A DNA stretch of 64,000 nucleotides from G963691885 sp963691885 (GTDB taxonomy: Bacteria > Pseudomonadota > Alphaproteobacteria > UBA8366 > Aestuariispiraceae): the NCBI GenBank assembly GCA_963691885.1, contig OY829843.1, positions 1,240,001 to 1,304,000 of the forward strand. Direction: 5' to 3'. How positions within the stretch are numbered: the stretch's first letter is position 1; every line of letters begins with the position of its first letter. A program made the translations under genes and the position numbers. The notes beneath the pieces were generated by a model that saw only the letters and a program-made list of their open reading frames with translations, had not been told where the DNA came from and did not search any database. This document shows positions 7,898 to 16,164 of this stretch, in pieces.

Positions 7898-8319
7898 AAA
7901 AATTCTCCTGCATTGGAATGAGGGTGAGGCAGCCGCAAGCGCACGCAGCTGACATGCGTTGATTGCCCTCTGGGGATTGGTTGGTTGGGGATGGGATGTT
8001 GGGAAAGCCGTTCCCGGGAAGCCGGGGAAGGAAGACACCATTACGTATGGGCGTGTGTTCCCAGAACACGCCCATATATACGTAGTATATAGGAGCCCGG
8101 GAAGTGGAAACCGTTGATTTAAAACTATAATTTTAGGGAAGATGATTTGGGAATCGGGAACGGCGATGAGACGCATTTCATGTTGCGTTTCAAACGGTTG
8201 AGCCAAAATGACACATTTTGATTTCCGGGAATTCCCGACCGGGAAGCCGGGAAGCGGGAACGGAAACCACCTTTTTCCAGGTAGGGTAGGAAGCACTGGG
8301 AACGCCGGGAACGGAGCCA
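7898..8319. other. GGGAA-rich non-coding region with a large dyad: candidate phage replication origin
   Basis: I count 13 copies of GGGAA on the plus strand between about 7998 and 8313, many as CCGGGAA. Inside is an imperfect inverted repeat at 8042-8084: TACGTA at both outer ends, tgggcgtg (8048-8055) facing cacgccca (8067-8074) and TTC/GAA in the loop. AT-rich stretches follow at 8073-8092 and 8115-8136. Iteron-like repeats, a dyad and AT-rich DNA beside a primase-helicase gene are what an origin would show; the role is inference. Confidence 0.45.
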
Positions 8320-10524
8320 TCATTTTCGCTCCTCCGGCACCCGGTGAGCGCCATGGGTGAAGTGCCCCACACCCCGCGCAAATGGCCCGTCTGGAACGTC
8401 CAACCACTTGAGCTCTTTGGAGCCCTCGGACATGCCTTTGACCAGAACAGCGGGCCTGGCATTCAAGAGATCCTGAACCAACTTTTCGATCTTGTTGCGA
8501 CCCATATCATGGAACACGACGGGCAGACGGTTGCGTTGCTTAAAGACGCCAGAATTGCCGGTGTGGGTGAAGGGTTGCCCATCTTCCGCAGCTTGGATGA
8601 CGGCAGTCACCAGCATATCGGAGAGATCCGAGACCGGCAGGCGGCATGTTTTGAGTTGCTCTGTCACATCAAGCAAGAGGCCCGTTTCAACGCGCCGGTA
8701 GGTCCGAATGGTGCGATCAGCCGGGCCGTTGGCTTTGACCACGGCACCTTGGTAGACGGCATTTCGGACATAGGCCTCATCGAGGGTTTTGAAGACGTAG
8801 CTTTGATGATCTTCAGCTGCGGGCCAGAGCGCATAGACCATGCGCACACCGTCAACGATGGCACTGGTGCCACGCACAGCATCGCGCGCTTGTTCCACGG
8901 ATGTGATGGGCCGGTTGCCTTGGGGTTTGCGCATATGGTGGGCCACGATCACCGCAGCTCCAGTTTCGGTGGCGAGGCTGGCTAAGAGCCCTGTGGCAAA
9001 ACTCCCGGCTGCCGGGTCTGAGGTGACGTCTGCGTGGATGAAGGATGCGAGCGGATCAAACACCACCAGCTTGAGATCACGAATGGCGAGGATTTGCTCG
9101 CGGAGCTTTTTGAACTGCGGCGTGACTTCGGGTCCATCCTTGCCATTCACAACGAGCGGGATTGGGCCACCGGCATTGGGCAACGGCACGACAATCAGGC
9201 GCTCAGGGTGCTTTAGCCGAATTTCTTTTGGATCGAGCCTTTGCAGTCGACGATGGACTTCTCCTTGATCGTCTTCCGCCGTGAATATGACAGCCGTGCC
9301 GAACTCGCGAACAGGACCGCCAAAAGCGACAGGTCCGGGATTGACGGAAACGTTAGATGGCTCGCCTGTTGCGACCGATAGCGCGAGATCAAGGCTCAGC
9401 ATGCCTTTGCCGGTATCACCCATGGCAGCCAGGATGGCGACCACGCCCATGGGAAACGCCCCTTCGACCAGAAACTTCTGCTCTGGTGCATCACCGGAAT
9501 ACCGGGTCGCATGCCAATCAGCGAGATCGAGTGATTTCTTTTCAGGGCTGACAGACTGCTTCTCAGCAGAAGCGATGAACGCTGCGACGTCTAACCCGTC
9601 TTCAACTGCATCCGCCGCATCCCATTTGTCGGGCTTGTCGTCTGGTGGGAGCAAAACAGACACAGAGACCGCGCCCGCCGCCAAGATGGCCTGAGACCCG
9701 GCCATGGCGTATTGCCAGCCAGGGCCATCCTTATCCGGCCAGACCAGAACCCGTTTGCCTTTAAGCGGTGACCAATCGGTTTTCTCGATCGGGGCCTTCG
9801 CGCCGTTCATAGCCGTCGTCGCGCAGACCCCAGCATCGATCAGTGCCTGAGCAGACTTCTCGCCTTCGACCAGGACAATTTCATGGGCAGCCTTGATACC
9901 GGGCTGGTTATAAAGCGGTCTTGGATCTGGCGCTTGGGTCTTGCGGTTGATGACATCCCACGGACGGAACTGCTTTCCGCCGGGCGGGTCGTAGCGATAG
10001 ACGTTGGCGATCAGATTGCCGTCACTGTCTCGGTAGTCCCACTTGGTCGTGACGGGCCCCAACTCATCGAGAGGCGGTGACTTAGGCTTGGCTGGACGGC
10101 TGTCGTGATAGGTCCGCGTGTAGCCATCGAGCCATCCCCGAATGTCTTCCATGATGGCCGGGAAGTCGCTGCGGGTATCGTGCCCGCTAACAGCAGCCCA
10201 AAGGGCAATAATGTCTCCGCCTTCGCCCGTCGCGAAGTCATGCCACATGCCTGCCTTTGGCCCCGTGAGCTCGACCGAAAGACTGTCGCCTCGATTGCCG
10301 CGAACATCACCGGCAACAAACTTACCGGCACGGTAGACACCACCTGGAAGCAGGTACGAAAGCACACCTCGGATATTGAAGACCATCCGCGCCTTGATCT
10401 CCTCGGTGGTCTCCGAGAAATCGCGCAGGTAAACGGCGTCTGGATTCTGAGGTTCCGCGTCGTTGAAGTCGCGCCATCGGTCCAAGGCGATGACATTGTC
10501 TTGGTCTTTCGGTGTATCAGCCAT
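8320..10524 (-). CDS. phage primase-helicase: toprim domain plus RecA-like (RepA-type) ATPase
   Basis: A 734-residue replication protein. The N-terminal part (RGDSLSVELTGPKAGMWHDF...GGDIIALWAA) resembles DnaG/DUF3987-type primase cores; the middle has a toprim-like VEGEKSAQAL...VLVWPDKDGPGWQY; the C-terminal half is a RepA-like hexameric ATPase with Walker B LVVFDPLASFIHAD and VIVAHHMRKP. The P loop reads AAMGDTGKGMLSL, in which the usual GK[ST] is replaced by KGM, a notable departure. The start is the ATG at 10524, overlapping the Cas4-like gene's stop by 8 bp; a GTG at 10530 is possible. It probably primes and unwinds phage DNA. Confidence 0.87.
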   Translation of the reverse strand: MADTPKDQDNVIALDRWRDFNDAEPQNPDAVYLRDFSETTEEIKARMVFNIRGVLSYLLPGGVYRAGKFVAGDVRGNRGDSLSVELTGPKAGMWHDFATGEGGDIIALWAAVSGHDTRSDFPAIMEDIRGWLDGYTRTYHDSRPAKPKSPPLDELGPVTTKWDYRDSDGNLIANVYRYDPPGGKQFRPWDVINRKTQAPDPRPLYNQPGIKAAHEIVLVEGEKSAQALIDAGVCATTAMNGAKAPIEKTDWSPLKGKRVLVWPDKDGPGWQYAMAGSQAILAAGAVSVSVLLPPDDKPDKWDAADAVEDGLDVAAFIASAEKQSVSPEKKSLDLADWHATRYSGDAPEQKFLVEGAFPMGVVAILAAMGDTGKGMLSLDLALSVATGEPSNVSVNPGPVAFGGPVREFGTAVIFTAEDDQGEVHRRLQRLDPKEIRLKHPERLIVVPLPNAGGPIPLVVNGKDGPEVTPQFKKLREQILAIRDLKLVVFDPLASFIHADVTSDPAAGSFATGLLASLATETGAAVIVAHHMRKPQGNRPITSVEQARDAVRGTSAIVDGVRMVYALWPAAEDHQSYVFKTLDEAYVRNAVYQGAVVKANGPADRTIRTYRRVETGLLLDVTEQLKTCRLPVSDLSDMLVTAVIQAAEDGQPFTHTGNSGVFKQRNRLPVVFHDMGRNKIEKLVQDLLNARPAVLVKGMSEGSKELKWLDVPDGPFARGVGHFTHGAHRVPEERK

Positions 10525-11284
10525 GATCACTTACCCAGCAGCGATCGGACCAAGAGCAGAACTTGCACTCGAAGAAGTCTGCGGACTGGGCGATGCGCGG
10601 CAACAGCTCTCCGGCCTCCGTTGCCTGAATAATACGAACAGCCTTGTCGCTTGAGGACTGGGCAAGCCCACCATCAAAGGGCACCAACTCGTGATGAAGT
10701 TCCGCCGTGTCTTTATTGATGGCAGTGAACAGCGCAGGGTTCTTTGATATCCCCGGCACCGAAGACTCCATGTACGCCTGATAGGTCGCGATCTGGGCGG
10801 CATAGACCGGCTTGGAGATCGTCACGCCGCGTTTAACAGTATCGTTCCAGGATTTGTTGTTGAGTGACTTGCACTCCCAGAGCGCTGGAAACCCGGGCAG
10901 AACTGGGCCGTCATTTAAGATGCCGTCCACATGGCCCCGGATACGACCATTCGCGACCGAAAAACCAAACTGCTCTCCGCTGGGTTTGTTGCCCTTGGTG
11001 GTGTAAAGCTCAAAACCGGCCTTACGAAGCCAATCTATGGCTAAGTCTTCAAACAGGTGACCGGCGGCAAAGATACGAAGGGTTTGGCCATCAAAGTCCA
11101 GGCCTTCATCCTTGGGCGCGTCCGCATATTCGAACTGCAGGGCACGCTCACAAGCCACACCAAGACGGGAGCCGCCCAAGTAATCTCGGGATAGCCTGGC
11201 TTGGTTCTCAGAAACCAAAGCCTCGTCAATGAGCGCATTGATCTGATCGGCAATGGTGGCCGAGTGATTATAATCCAACATCAA
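10517..11284 (-). CDS. Cas4/RecB-like PD-(D/E)XK exonuclease
   Basis: A 255-residue nuclease with the motifs GHLFEDLAIDWL, GRIRGHVDG (Asp), ALWECKSLN (the E-x-K of the active site) and QIATYQAYM. The C-terminus CKFCSWSDRCW, with an earlier cysteine in GVACERAL, can ligate an iron-sulfur cluster as in Cas4 proteins. Here it is surely a phage recombination or end-processing nuclease rather than a CRISPR component, because no cas genes or repeats are nearby. It overlaps DUF6511 upstream by 4 bp and the primase-helicase downstream by 8 bp. Confidence 0.85.
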   Translation of the reverse strand: MMLDYNHSATIADQINALIDEALVSENQARLSRDYLGGSRLGVACERALQFEYADAPKDEGLDFDGQTLRIFAAGHLFEDLAIDWLRKAGFELYTTKGNKPSGEQFGFSVANGRIRGHVDGILNDGPVLPGFPALWECKSLNNKSWNDTVKRGVTISKPVYAAQIATYQAYMESSVPGISKNPALFTAINKDTAELHHELVPFDGGLAQSSSDKAVRIIQATEAGELLPRIAQSADFFECKFCSWSDRCWVSDHG

Positions 11285-11676
11285 AAGGGGATCTCCGTAT
11301 CGTCGGTTTTGGCCATGGCGAACATGGCGTCCTGGAAGCCACCAACAGCGACTTCGATGAGGGTGAGGACCTGCGCTTCTGAGAGCTCGATCAACCGGGT
11401 TTCCCAGCCGATCTCTTCCATGCTTTCTGCGACCATCTTCATGGCAGCGCGGATCGCGGCCTGTTCCTGTTCGGTCAGGTCAACCATGCCCAGTCGCTCC
11501 TTCGCCAAGCGTGACCAGAAGCCTTGGCAGCTCATGGAGCAGAACCAGACCGATTGGCGCTTTTGCTTCGGCGCACGGCAGTTGAACCAACCAAAGCCTC
11601 GGGTTGGTCTTCGGCAGACGCCACAGAGTTTGCCGCGCGGATGCCAAAGGCGCTCTCGGAGAGATATTTCGCTCAT
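11281..11676 (-). CDS. phage DUF6511 protein with zinc-binding cysteines and SSB-like C-terminal tip
   Basis: A 131-residue protein with a CGVCRRPTRGFGW...FCSMSCQGFW cysteine arrangement (CxxC and CxxxC, plausible zinc ribbon) and a helical second half (DLTEQEQAAIRAAMK, then LIEVAVGGFQDAMFAM). These segments match DUF6511. The last seven residues are DDTEIPF, close to the DDDIPF tip by which SSB recruits DNA repair proteins. Its neighbours are a helicase and a nuclease, so a tethering role in phage DNA metabolism is plausible. It lies 3 bp after the helicase stop. Confidence 0.8.
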   Translation of the reverse strand: MSEISLRERLWHPRGKLCGVCRRPTRGFGWFNCRAPKQKRQSVWFCSMSCQGFWSRLAKERLGMVDLTEQEQAAIRAAMKMVAESMEEIGWETRLIELSEAQVLTLIEVAVGGFQDAMFAMAKTDDTEIPF

Positions 11677-11679
11677 GGC

Positions 11680-13359
11680 TCATGCGGCCCTCCGTGCTTC
11701 TTCGGAGGCGTCAGTTACCAAACGAGTGATGGTGGATTTATTGAATTGGAAGGTCAGAAGGGCTGAGGCCTGATAACGGTTCAGCCCGTAATCAAGCTGG
11801 AAGCCATCTGGCAGATATTGTCGTTGCTTGTCTGTGGCGGGTTGATTGAGCCAGCGCTTGGATTTGTGCGCACTTTCATCCGTCTCGTTTTCATTCAGCC
11901 AGTCATCAGCGGCCGCCAGACAGACGGAGCGCTCGCCAATGGAGATGAGATGGGTCTTAAGCCCCTTGCCACCACCGACAGCGTGCCAGCGGCCATGCAG
12001 AAAGAAGATCCCGCCCCAGGCATTGAAGCCGTTGGCAACCAGCGCTGCGTCATCGCCAAAGAGATCACACCACCTGAAGCTTGATCGCTTAAGCAGATCA
12101 ATCTCTGACATAACGAAACTGCTGAGCGGCGTTTTGTCAGCACTTTCGCGTTCTTCAACAATCCACTGAAACCCGCAGAGCGGACATTCGCGTGTGGCGG
12201 ACGGTACGATGGCTTGGCATTCCGGACAGTCCTTGGTGGGCGTTTCCTTCTTGGTCTTGCCGCGAAGATCCACATCCTGCTCAAGGCAGCCATGGAGCAA
12301 ACTGGACGTGCCAAAGTCGAGAACGATGCAGTCCGTTTTGACCTGCCCCGGAAACTCGTTCGGATCGACAGTACGCAGACCGCGCCCGACCATTTGGATC
12401 ATGGTGGATTTGTAAGAGCTGGGGCGGAGCAAGATCACGCAACTGGTGGGCTGGTGGTCCCAACCCTCCGTGAGTACCGAAACGTTGACGATGACCTGGT
12501 TCTCGCCTTGCTCAAATGCGCGGAGCACAGAACGGCGTTCAGCCGTTCCCATCTCACCATGGACCGTTGCAGCCTCAACACCGGCAGACGCAAAAGCCTC
12601 GGTGACATTCTTTGCGTGATCAACGGTGGAGCAGAACACAACCGTCTGTCGGTCTCCGGCCTTCTCCTTCCAATGACGAATGACCGCATCAGTGATCGGT
12701 GCCTTGTTCATGATGGCGTCGACCGCCTTCATGTCGAAGTCATCGACCGTCTTGCGCACGCTCTTCAGCGCTTCCTGAGTGCCCACATCAATGACGAATG
12801 TGCGTGGTGGCACCAGGTGACCAGAGGTGATCAGCTCACCAAGAGTGATCTGATCGGCGACATTGGAGAAGACGGGACGCAGGCCTTTCTTGTCACCACG
12901 ATTTGGCGTGGCCGTGACCCCGAACACCTTTATGCCCGGGTTGCGTTGATATGCCCGCTCGATAATTCGGAGGTAACTGTCTGCCGCCACATGGTGGGCT
13001 TCATCAACCACCAACAAGTCGAGTGCAGGCATGGCCTCTAGGTTCGACTTGCGCGCCAATGTCGGCACCATGGCGAATGTCGCTTGTCCCCGCCAGGACT
13101 TGCTCCGCGCATCAAAGACCGAAGTGCGGATGCCCGGGTTTACCTTGGCGAACTTCATCACGTTCTGTGCTGTCAGCTCGTCACGATGGGCCAACACCGC
13201 CGCTTTGGCATCTGTGCCGCCCAGCATTTTACCAACCACACCAGAAAGCATGATGGTTTTGCCAGCACCGGTCGGCGCAACACCAAGCGTATTGCCGTGG
13301 TCTTCAAGCGCCTGAACGGATCGCTCGACGAAGGTTTTCTGGCGGGGACGAAGCAACAT
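11680..13359 (-). CDS. phage DEAD/DEAH-box superfamily 2 helicase
   Basis: A 559-residue SF2 helicase: Walker A GVAPTGAGKTIML (about residue 27), DEAH as VVDEAHH, motif III GVTATP, motif IV VVFCSTVDHAKN and motif VI QMVGRGLRT. After the helicase core there is a four-cysteine knuckle (CPECQAIVPSATRECPLCGF), then a phage-specific tail. This architecture is common in alphaproteobacterial prophages upstream of DUF6511 and Cas4-like genes. It presumably remodels replication forks or recombination intermediates. Its start overlaps nothing and lies 12 bp after the preceding gene. Confidence 0.9.
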   Translation of the reverse strand: MLLRPRQKTFVERSVQALEDHGNTLGVAPTGAGKTIMLSGVVGKMLGGTDAKAAVLAHRDELTAQNVMKFAKVNPGIRTSVFDARSKSWRGQATFAMVPTLARKSNLEAMPALDLLVVDEAHHVAADSYLRIIERAYQRNPGIKVFGVTATPNRGDKKGLRPVFSNVADQITLGELITSGHLVPPRTFVIDVGTQEALKSVRKTVDDFDMKAVDAIMNKAPITDAVIRHWKEKAGDRQTVVFCSTVDHAKNVTEAFASAGVEAATVHGEMGTAERRSVLRAFEQGENQVIVNVSVLTEGWDHQPTSCVILLRPSSYKSTMIQMVGRGLRTVDPNEFPGQVKTDCIVLDFGTSSLLHGCLEQDVDLRGKTKKETPTKDCPECQAIVPSATRECPLCGFQWIVEERESADKTPLSSFVMSEIDLLKRSSFRWCDLFGDDAALVANGFNAWGGIFFLHGRWHAVGGGKGLKTHLISIGERSVCLAAADDWLNENETDESAHKSKRWLNQPATDKQRQYLPDGFQLDYGLNRYQASALLTFQFNKSTITRLVTDASEEARRAA

Positions 13360-13371
13360 GATCCGAAACTC

Positions 13372-14004
13372 CTATTGCGCCCAAGATGGGCGGTTGGGAG
13401 TGGATTCGGTTGCAGCAGCCGGTGTGGCAGTCGCGGGCATGGACTGGGGCGCCGTGGGGGGCTGGTTCGGACTGCCACCCGGGCGCCATGCGCCACCCGA
13501 TTGCAGATAGGCGTCCCATTCTTTCTGATTGGGCGTGACGGCAAAGCGGATCTCGTTCTTGGCGTCCCCGTTTGCGTCTTTGCCCACATCGATCTTTGCC
13601 AGGAATTCAATGCCATCGATGTCGGCAAAGCCATTGATCCGACGCGCAGCCAGTGCCTCAGGGGAGTTGTCCTTGTCAGAAAGACCGCGAGCGGAGTTCA
13701 GGATACCGCGCACAAAGGAGCGACCCATGTTGGCCCACTCCGGACCCTTCAGGCTCAAGAGACCAATCAGGCTCCAGATCTTGCGTTTGGCATACGTCCC
13801 CTCGGTAATGACAAACTCGGCATTGAGATAAACCGAGCCTGACGTCTCGTTGCGGGTCGCATAGCCACCGCTCCAACCTTGGGCCGGATCGTCATAGCCG
13901 CCAGGCTTCAGGGTTAAGCGCACAGGCACGACGGTGCCTTTGGGGATGAGGTCGTAAGACGTCTGGGAATCAGCGTCGTTAAAGTCGTTCCAAGATCCGG
14001 ACAT
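13372..14004 (-). CDS. phage conserved protein, possible single-stranded DNA-binding protein
   Basis: A 210-residue protein beginning MSGSWNDFNDADSQTSYDLI, with beta-rich VPVRLTLKPGGY and VYLNAEFVITEGTYAKRKIW segments and a disordered Pro/Ala/Thr-rich tail after residue 170. The beta-barrel-like N-terminal pattern, the low-complexity tail and the position between a Sak4-like recombinase and a helicase resemble phage ssDNA-binding proteins (DUF669-type organisation). No decisive motif is visible, so the role is inferred from context. Confidence 0.65.
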   Translation of the reverse strand: MSGSWNDFNDADSQTSYDLIPKGTVVPVRLTLKPGGYDDPAQGWSGGYATRNETSGSVYLNAEFVITEGTYAKRKIWSLIGLLSLKGPEWANMGRSFVRGILNSARGLSDKDNSPEALAARRINGFADIDGIEFLAKIDVGKDANGDAKNEIRFAVTPNQKEWDAYLQSGGAWRPGGSPNQPPTAPQSMPATATPAAATESTPNRPSWAQ

Positions 14005-14006
14005 GG

Positions 14007-14903
14007 TCAGGATGCTCCTTCGTTATCTGGGGTAATGGGGGTTTGGGTTGGTTCAGCCTCGGGCATGGCCGGTCGACCAAACTCCAAACGCTCGCTGGCC
14101 GGGGCCACGGGACCGCTGATCTTTTCCATCAGGCGGCCAAGATGCGGCTCTTCGATTTGATCCAGGCGACCGCTGCGATCTTTGGCCGGGAAACCGAACG
14201 GGTTCAGGGTGTGGCAGACGAAGGCCCGAAACGGCTCGCTGCCGTCCTGGCTGATTTCCGCCATGGCAATGACTTCATCAACAATGCCCGGCAGTTCATT
14301 GCCGGTTTTGGAGCCATCGATCTGAGGGACAAAGGTCTTGCGATTAAAGTCGTCGAGCTTCTCGTCGAGGATCCCGACGAACCAGACGTTCTTGCCACGG
14401 GTGTGTTGGAGGTGCGTGAGCCAGGCGATCATCTCCTGGCCATGCAGACCGTAAGCGCCCCGCATATCAGGTTTTCCTGAACGCTCGGAAACTGCCTGAG
14501 GCTGACCTTTGCACCATTGGAAACACAAGCGTCCGGCAACAGTGATGCTGTCGATGAAGATCGTCTGGTACTTGTCCAGGGCCATCGGATCGCCGAACTG
14601 CTCACAGACGGCGTCGAAGTGGGCTTGGCTATAGACCTGATCTTCACGCAGCGCCGGATTGGGCCCGCCGATGAAGACGGCGAAGTCACGGCATTCTTGC
14701 CAAGTGCGGGGACGAATGGTGTCACCCTTCCAGCCCTCAATGGCGAGGTCACCAGCTTCCAGATCAAAGAACAGCGTGGATGACGCGTCCAATGACCAAA
14801 GCAGCGAGGTCTTGCCAATTCCGGATTTCCCGAAGATGCAGCCTTTGATGCCGCGACGTTCAGAGAGCCGTTGATCGGCGGTGATGATGGGAAGCGCGCT
14901 CAT
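14007..14903 (-). CDS. phage AAA/RecA-like ATPase (Sak4-type recombinase)
   Basis: A 298-residue ATP-binding protein: Walker A GKSGIGKTSLLW (about residue 25), a following TLFFDLEAGD, and Walker B YQTIFIDSIT. This is the short RecA-core architecture of phage Sak4-type single-strand annealing ATPases. The C-terminal 40 residues are Pro/Glu-rich and likely disordered. It is 2 bp from the probable ssDNA-binding protein and overlaps the upstream gene by 4 bp, so a recombination pair (ATPase plus SSB) is suggested. Confidence 0.82.
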   Translation of the reverse strand: MSALPIITADQRLSERRGIKGCIFGKSGIGKTSLLWSLDASSTLFFDLEAGDLAIEGWKGDTIRPRTWQECRDFAVFIGGPNPALREDQVYSQAHFDAVCEQFGDPMALDKYQTIFIDSITVAGRLCFQWCKGQPQAVSERSGKPDMRGAYGLHGQEMIAWLTHLQHTRGKNVWFVGILDEKLDDFNRKTFVPQIDGSKTGNELPGIVDEVIAMAEISQDGSEPFRAFVCHTLNPFGFPAKDRSGRLDQIEEPHLGRLMEKISGPVAPASERLEFGRPAMPEAEPTQTPITPDNEGAS

Positions 14904-15388
14904 TGTTCGCTCTCCCCATTGATCAGCTTGAAGGTCTCCTTGCCGGTCTTGACCGTGCGGGCTTCTTGAAAGACCGACTGAATGTGTGAGGGCCAGGCGG
15001 CGTACTTGCGCTCAGAGACCTTGAAGGTGACATCGACGTATTCGCGCGGGTCTTCGCCATCAGACTTGATGCGTTCGACCAGCGCTGCCAGTTGATGCTG
15101 ATCCCACTCCACGCGCTTGGGCAGATCAGCGACGATGGTCACATCGCCATCTTGAAGGCGCGCAGAGCCAGTATCCTTGCCTTCGAAGCGACGCTGCTGG
15201 GCTGCTTGGTCGCTAAACTTTCTGGCGATTGCACCATCAAGCCAGTCTTTGACGCTTTTTGTGGAGCGCAGTGCGGCCTCGGCATCGCTCAGCAAGGTCG
15301 CCAAGGTTTGTGTCGGCAGAGAGGCAAGCTCTCCAACAGGCATTTGAGCAATGTCGCTCAAACTGGGGGTGTTATCGGGGTACGCCAT
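14900..15388 (-). CDS. phage conserved hypothetical protein (recombination cluster)
   Basis: A 162-residue protein. The N-terminal half is helical (LATLLSDAEAALRSTKSVKD, IARKFSDQAAQQRRFEG) and the second half has GDVTIVADLPKRVEWDQ and VDVTFKVSERKYAAWP. I recognise it as the type of small protein that accompanies Sak4-like ATPases in alphaproteobacterial prophages, but no named family or activity can be assigned. It overlaps the ATPase gene by 4 bp and abuts the next gene. Confidence 0.65.
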   Translation of the reverse strand: MAYPDNTPSLSDIAQMPVGELASLPTQTLATLLSDAEAALRSTKSVKDWLDGAIARKFSDQAAQQRRFEGKDTGSARLQDGDVTIVADLPKRVEWDQHQLAALVERIKSDGEDPREYVDVTFKVSERKYAAWPSHIQSVFQEARTVKTGKETFKLINGESEQ

Positions 15389-15745
15389 TTAAGCGGCCTC
15401 CTCTGTCATAAGGGTTGAGAAATTGATGGATTGGCCTTCCGGCTGAGGGCGAGCGATGGCCAGATATCGAAAAGACGCGTCGCCTAAACGTTGCTGAACC
15501 AAATGCACGAAGCCGCGCTCTGAGAGATCAAAGGCTTGGTCCGCCAGCGCATCCAACTTGGCTTGATAGCTTTCAGGTGCTTTGGCTTCTGGGCCACCGC
15601 GATCAAGGCAAAGGAACCCACGATGGTATTCCAGAGCTTCGCCGGGATTGGCTTGAGCGACCCAGGCGCAAAAGCTGGTCTGATCCAGTTTTTGCAAATG
15701 GAACGGTGACGCATGGCCGCGCCAAATGGGGATAGGATCTGTCAT
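15389..15745 (-). CDS. phage hypothetical protein
   Basis: A 118-residue protein starting MTDPIPIWRGHASPFHLQKL. The start at 15745 is fixed by an ATGA overlap with the AlpA-like gene's stop; the longer frame to 15901 would run through that gene and is a shadow. The sequence has a VHLVQQRLGDASFRYLAIAR C-terminal segment and ends within 1 bp of the next gene. No family is recognised. The early-operon position suggests an accessory role in DNA metabolism. Confidence 0.6.
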   Translation of the reverse strand: MTDPIPIWRGHASPFHLQKLDQTSFCAWVAQANPGEALEYHRGFLCLDRGGPEAKAPESYQAKLDALADQAFDLSERGFVHLVQQRLGDASFRYLAIARPQPEGQSINFSTLMTEEAA

Positions 15746-15972
15746 CGCGACCCCACGACATGCAGGTAAGGCAATGGCGTTGAGGTAGCGCCTTGAGTGT
15801 TCTTGAGCTGCTGCGCTTCGAACGCTTCGACATCTTCGAGCCGATAAACAACCCGGCCACCGATTTTGAGATAAGGCGGGCCGATCTTTTCCCAGCGCCA
15901 CCGCTCAAGGGTGCGCGGGCTCAGATTCCAGCGATCGGCTAAATGAACTTGGTGTAGGTGCTTGATGGTCAT
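15742..15972 (-). CDS. AlpA/excisionase-like helix-turn-helix protein
   Basis: A 76-residue protein with a MerR/AlpA-type winged helix: LADRWNLSPRTLERWRWEKI followed by GPPYLKIGGRVVYRLEDVEAF, the wing with the classic G-x-x-Y-x-K-I-G-G-x-V-x-Y pattern. Such proteins act as excisionases or early transcription activators. It begins the long leftward early operon (15972 down to 6495), so an activator or excision role both fit. It is unlikely to be an excisionase for the serine recombinase, which normally uses a different type of directionality factor. Confidence 0.78.
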   Translation of the reverse strand: MTIKHLHQVHLADRWNLSPRTLERWRWEKIGPPYLKIGGRVVYRLEDVEAFEAQQLKNTQGATSTPLPYLHVVGSR

Positions 15973-16164
15973 CGCTGCCCCCTTCGTTGAATTGAACGTT
16001 GGGATCAGGATGACGAACTCACTTCGTCCTGTCGTCGGGACCAGAAGTGGATAGTTGGGGGATCAGAGGGTCTAAATCAGGGGGACGCGAGGGGATATGC
16101 CGTGGGACACCAGGGGGACGAACCCGCTGAGAGCCTCAGAAACCCTATCGTTTGGAGGGGGACG

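Noticed and set aside
8051..8072. LexA/SOS box in the GTTC...GAAC dyad
   Set aside because: The spacing (GTTC-N3-GAAC) fits neither the alphaproteobacterial GTTC-N7-GTTC nor other LexA consensus sites.
7898..8407. N-terminal extension of the RuvC-like frame of about 170 codons
   Set aside because: The translation is repetitive F-P and L-P-G sequence created by GGGAA repeats; a ribosome site and a normal RuvC-like start are present at 7897.
10517..11284. Cas4 as evidence of a CRISPR locus
   Set aside because: No repeat-spacer array or other cas gene is visible; the gene sits in a phage recombination operon.
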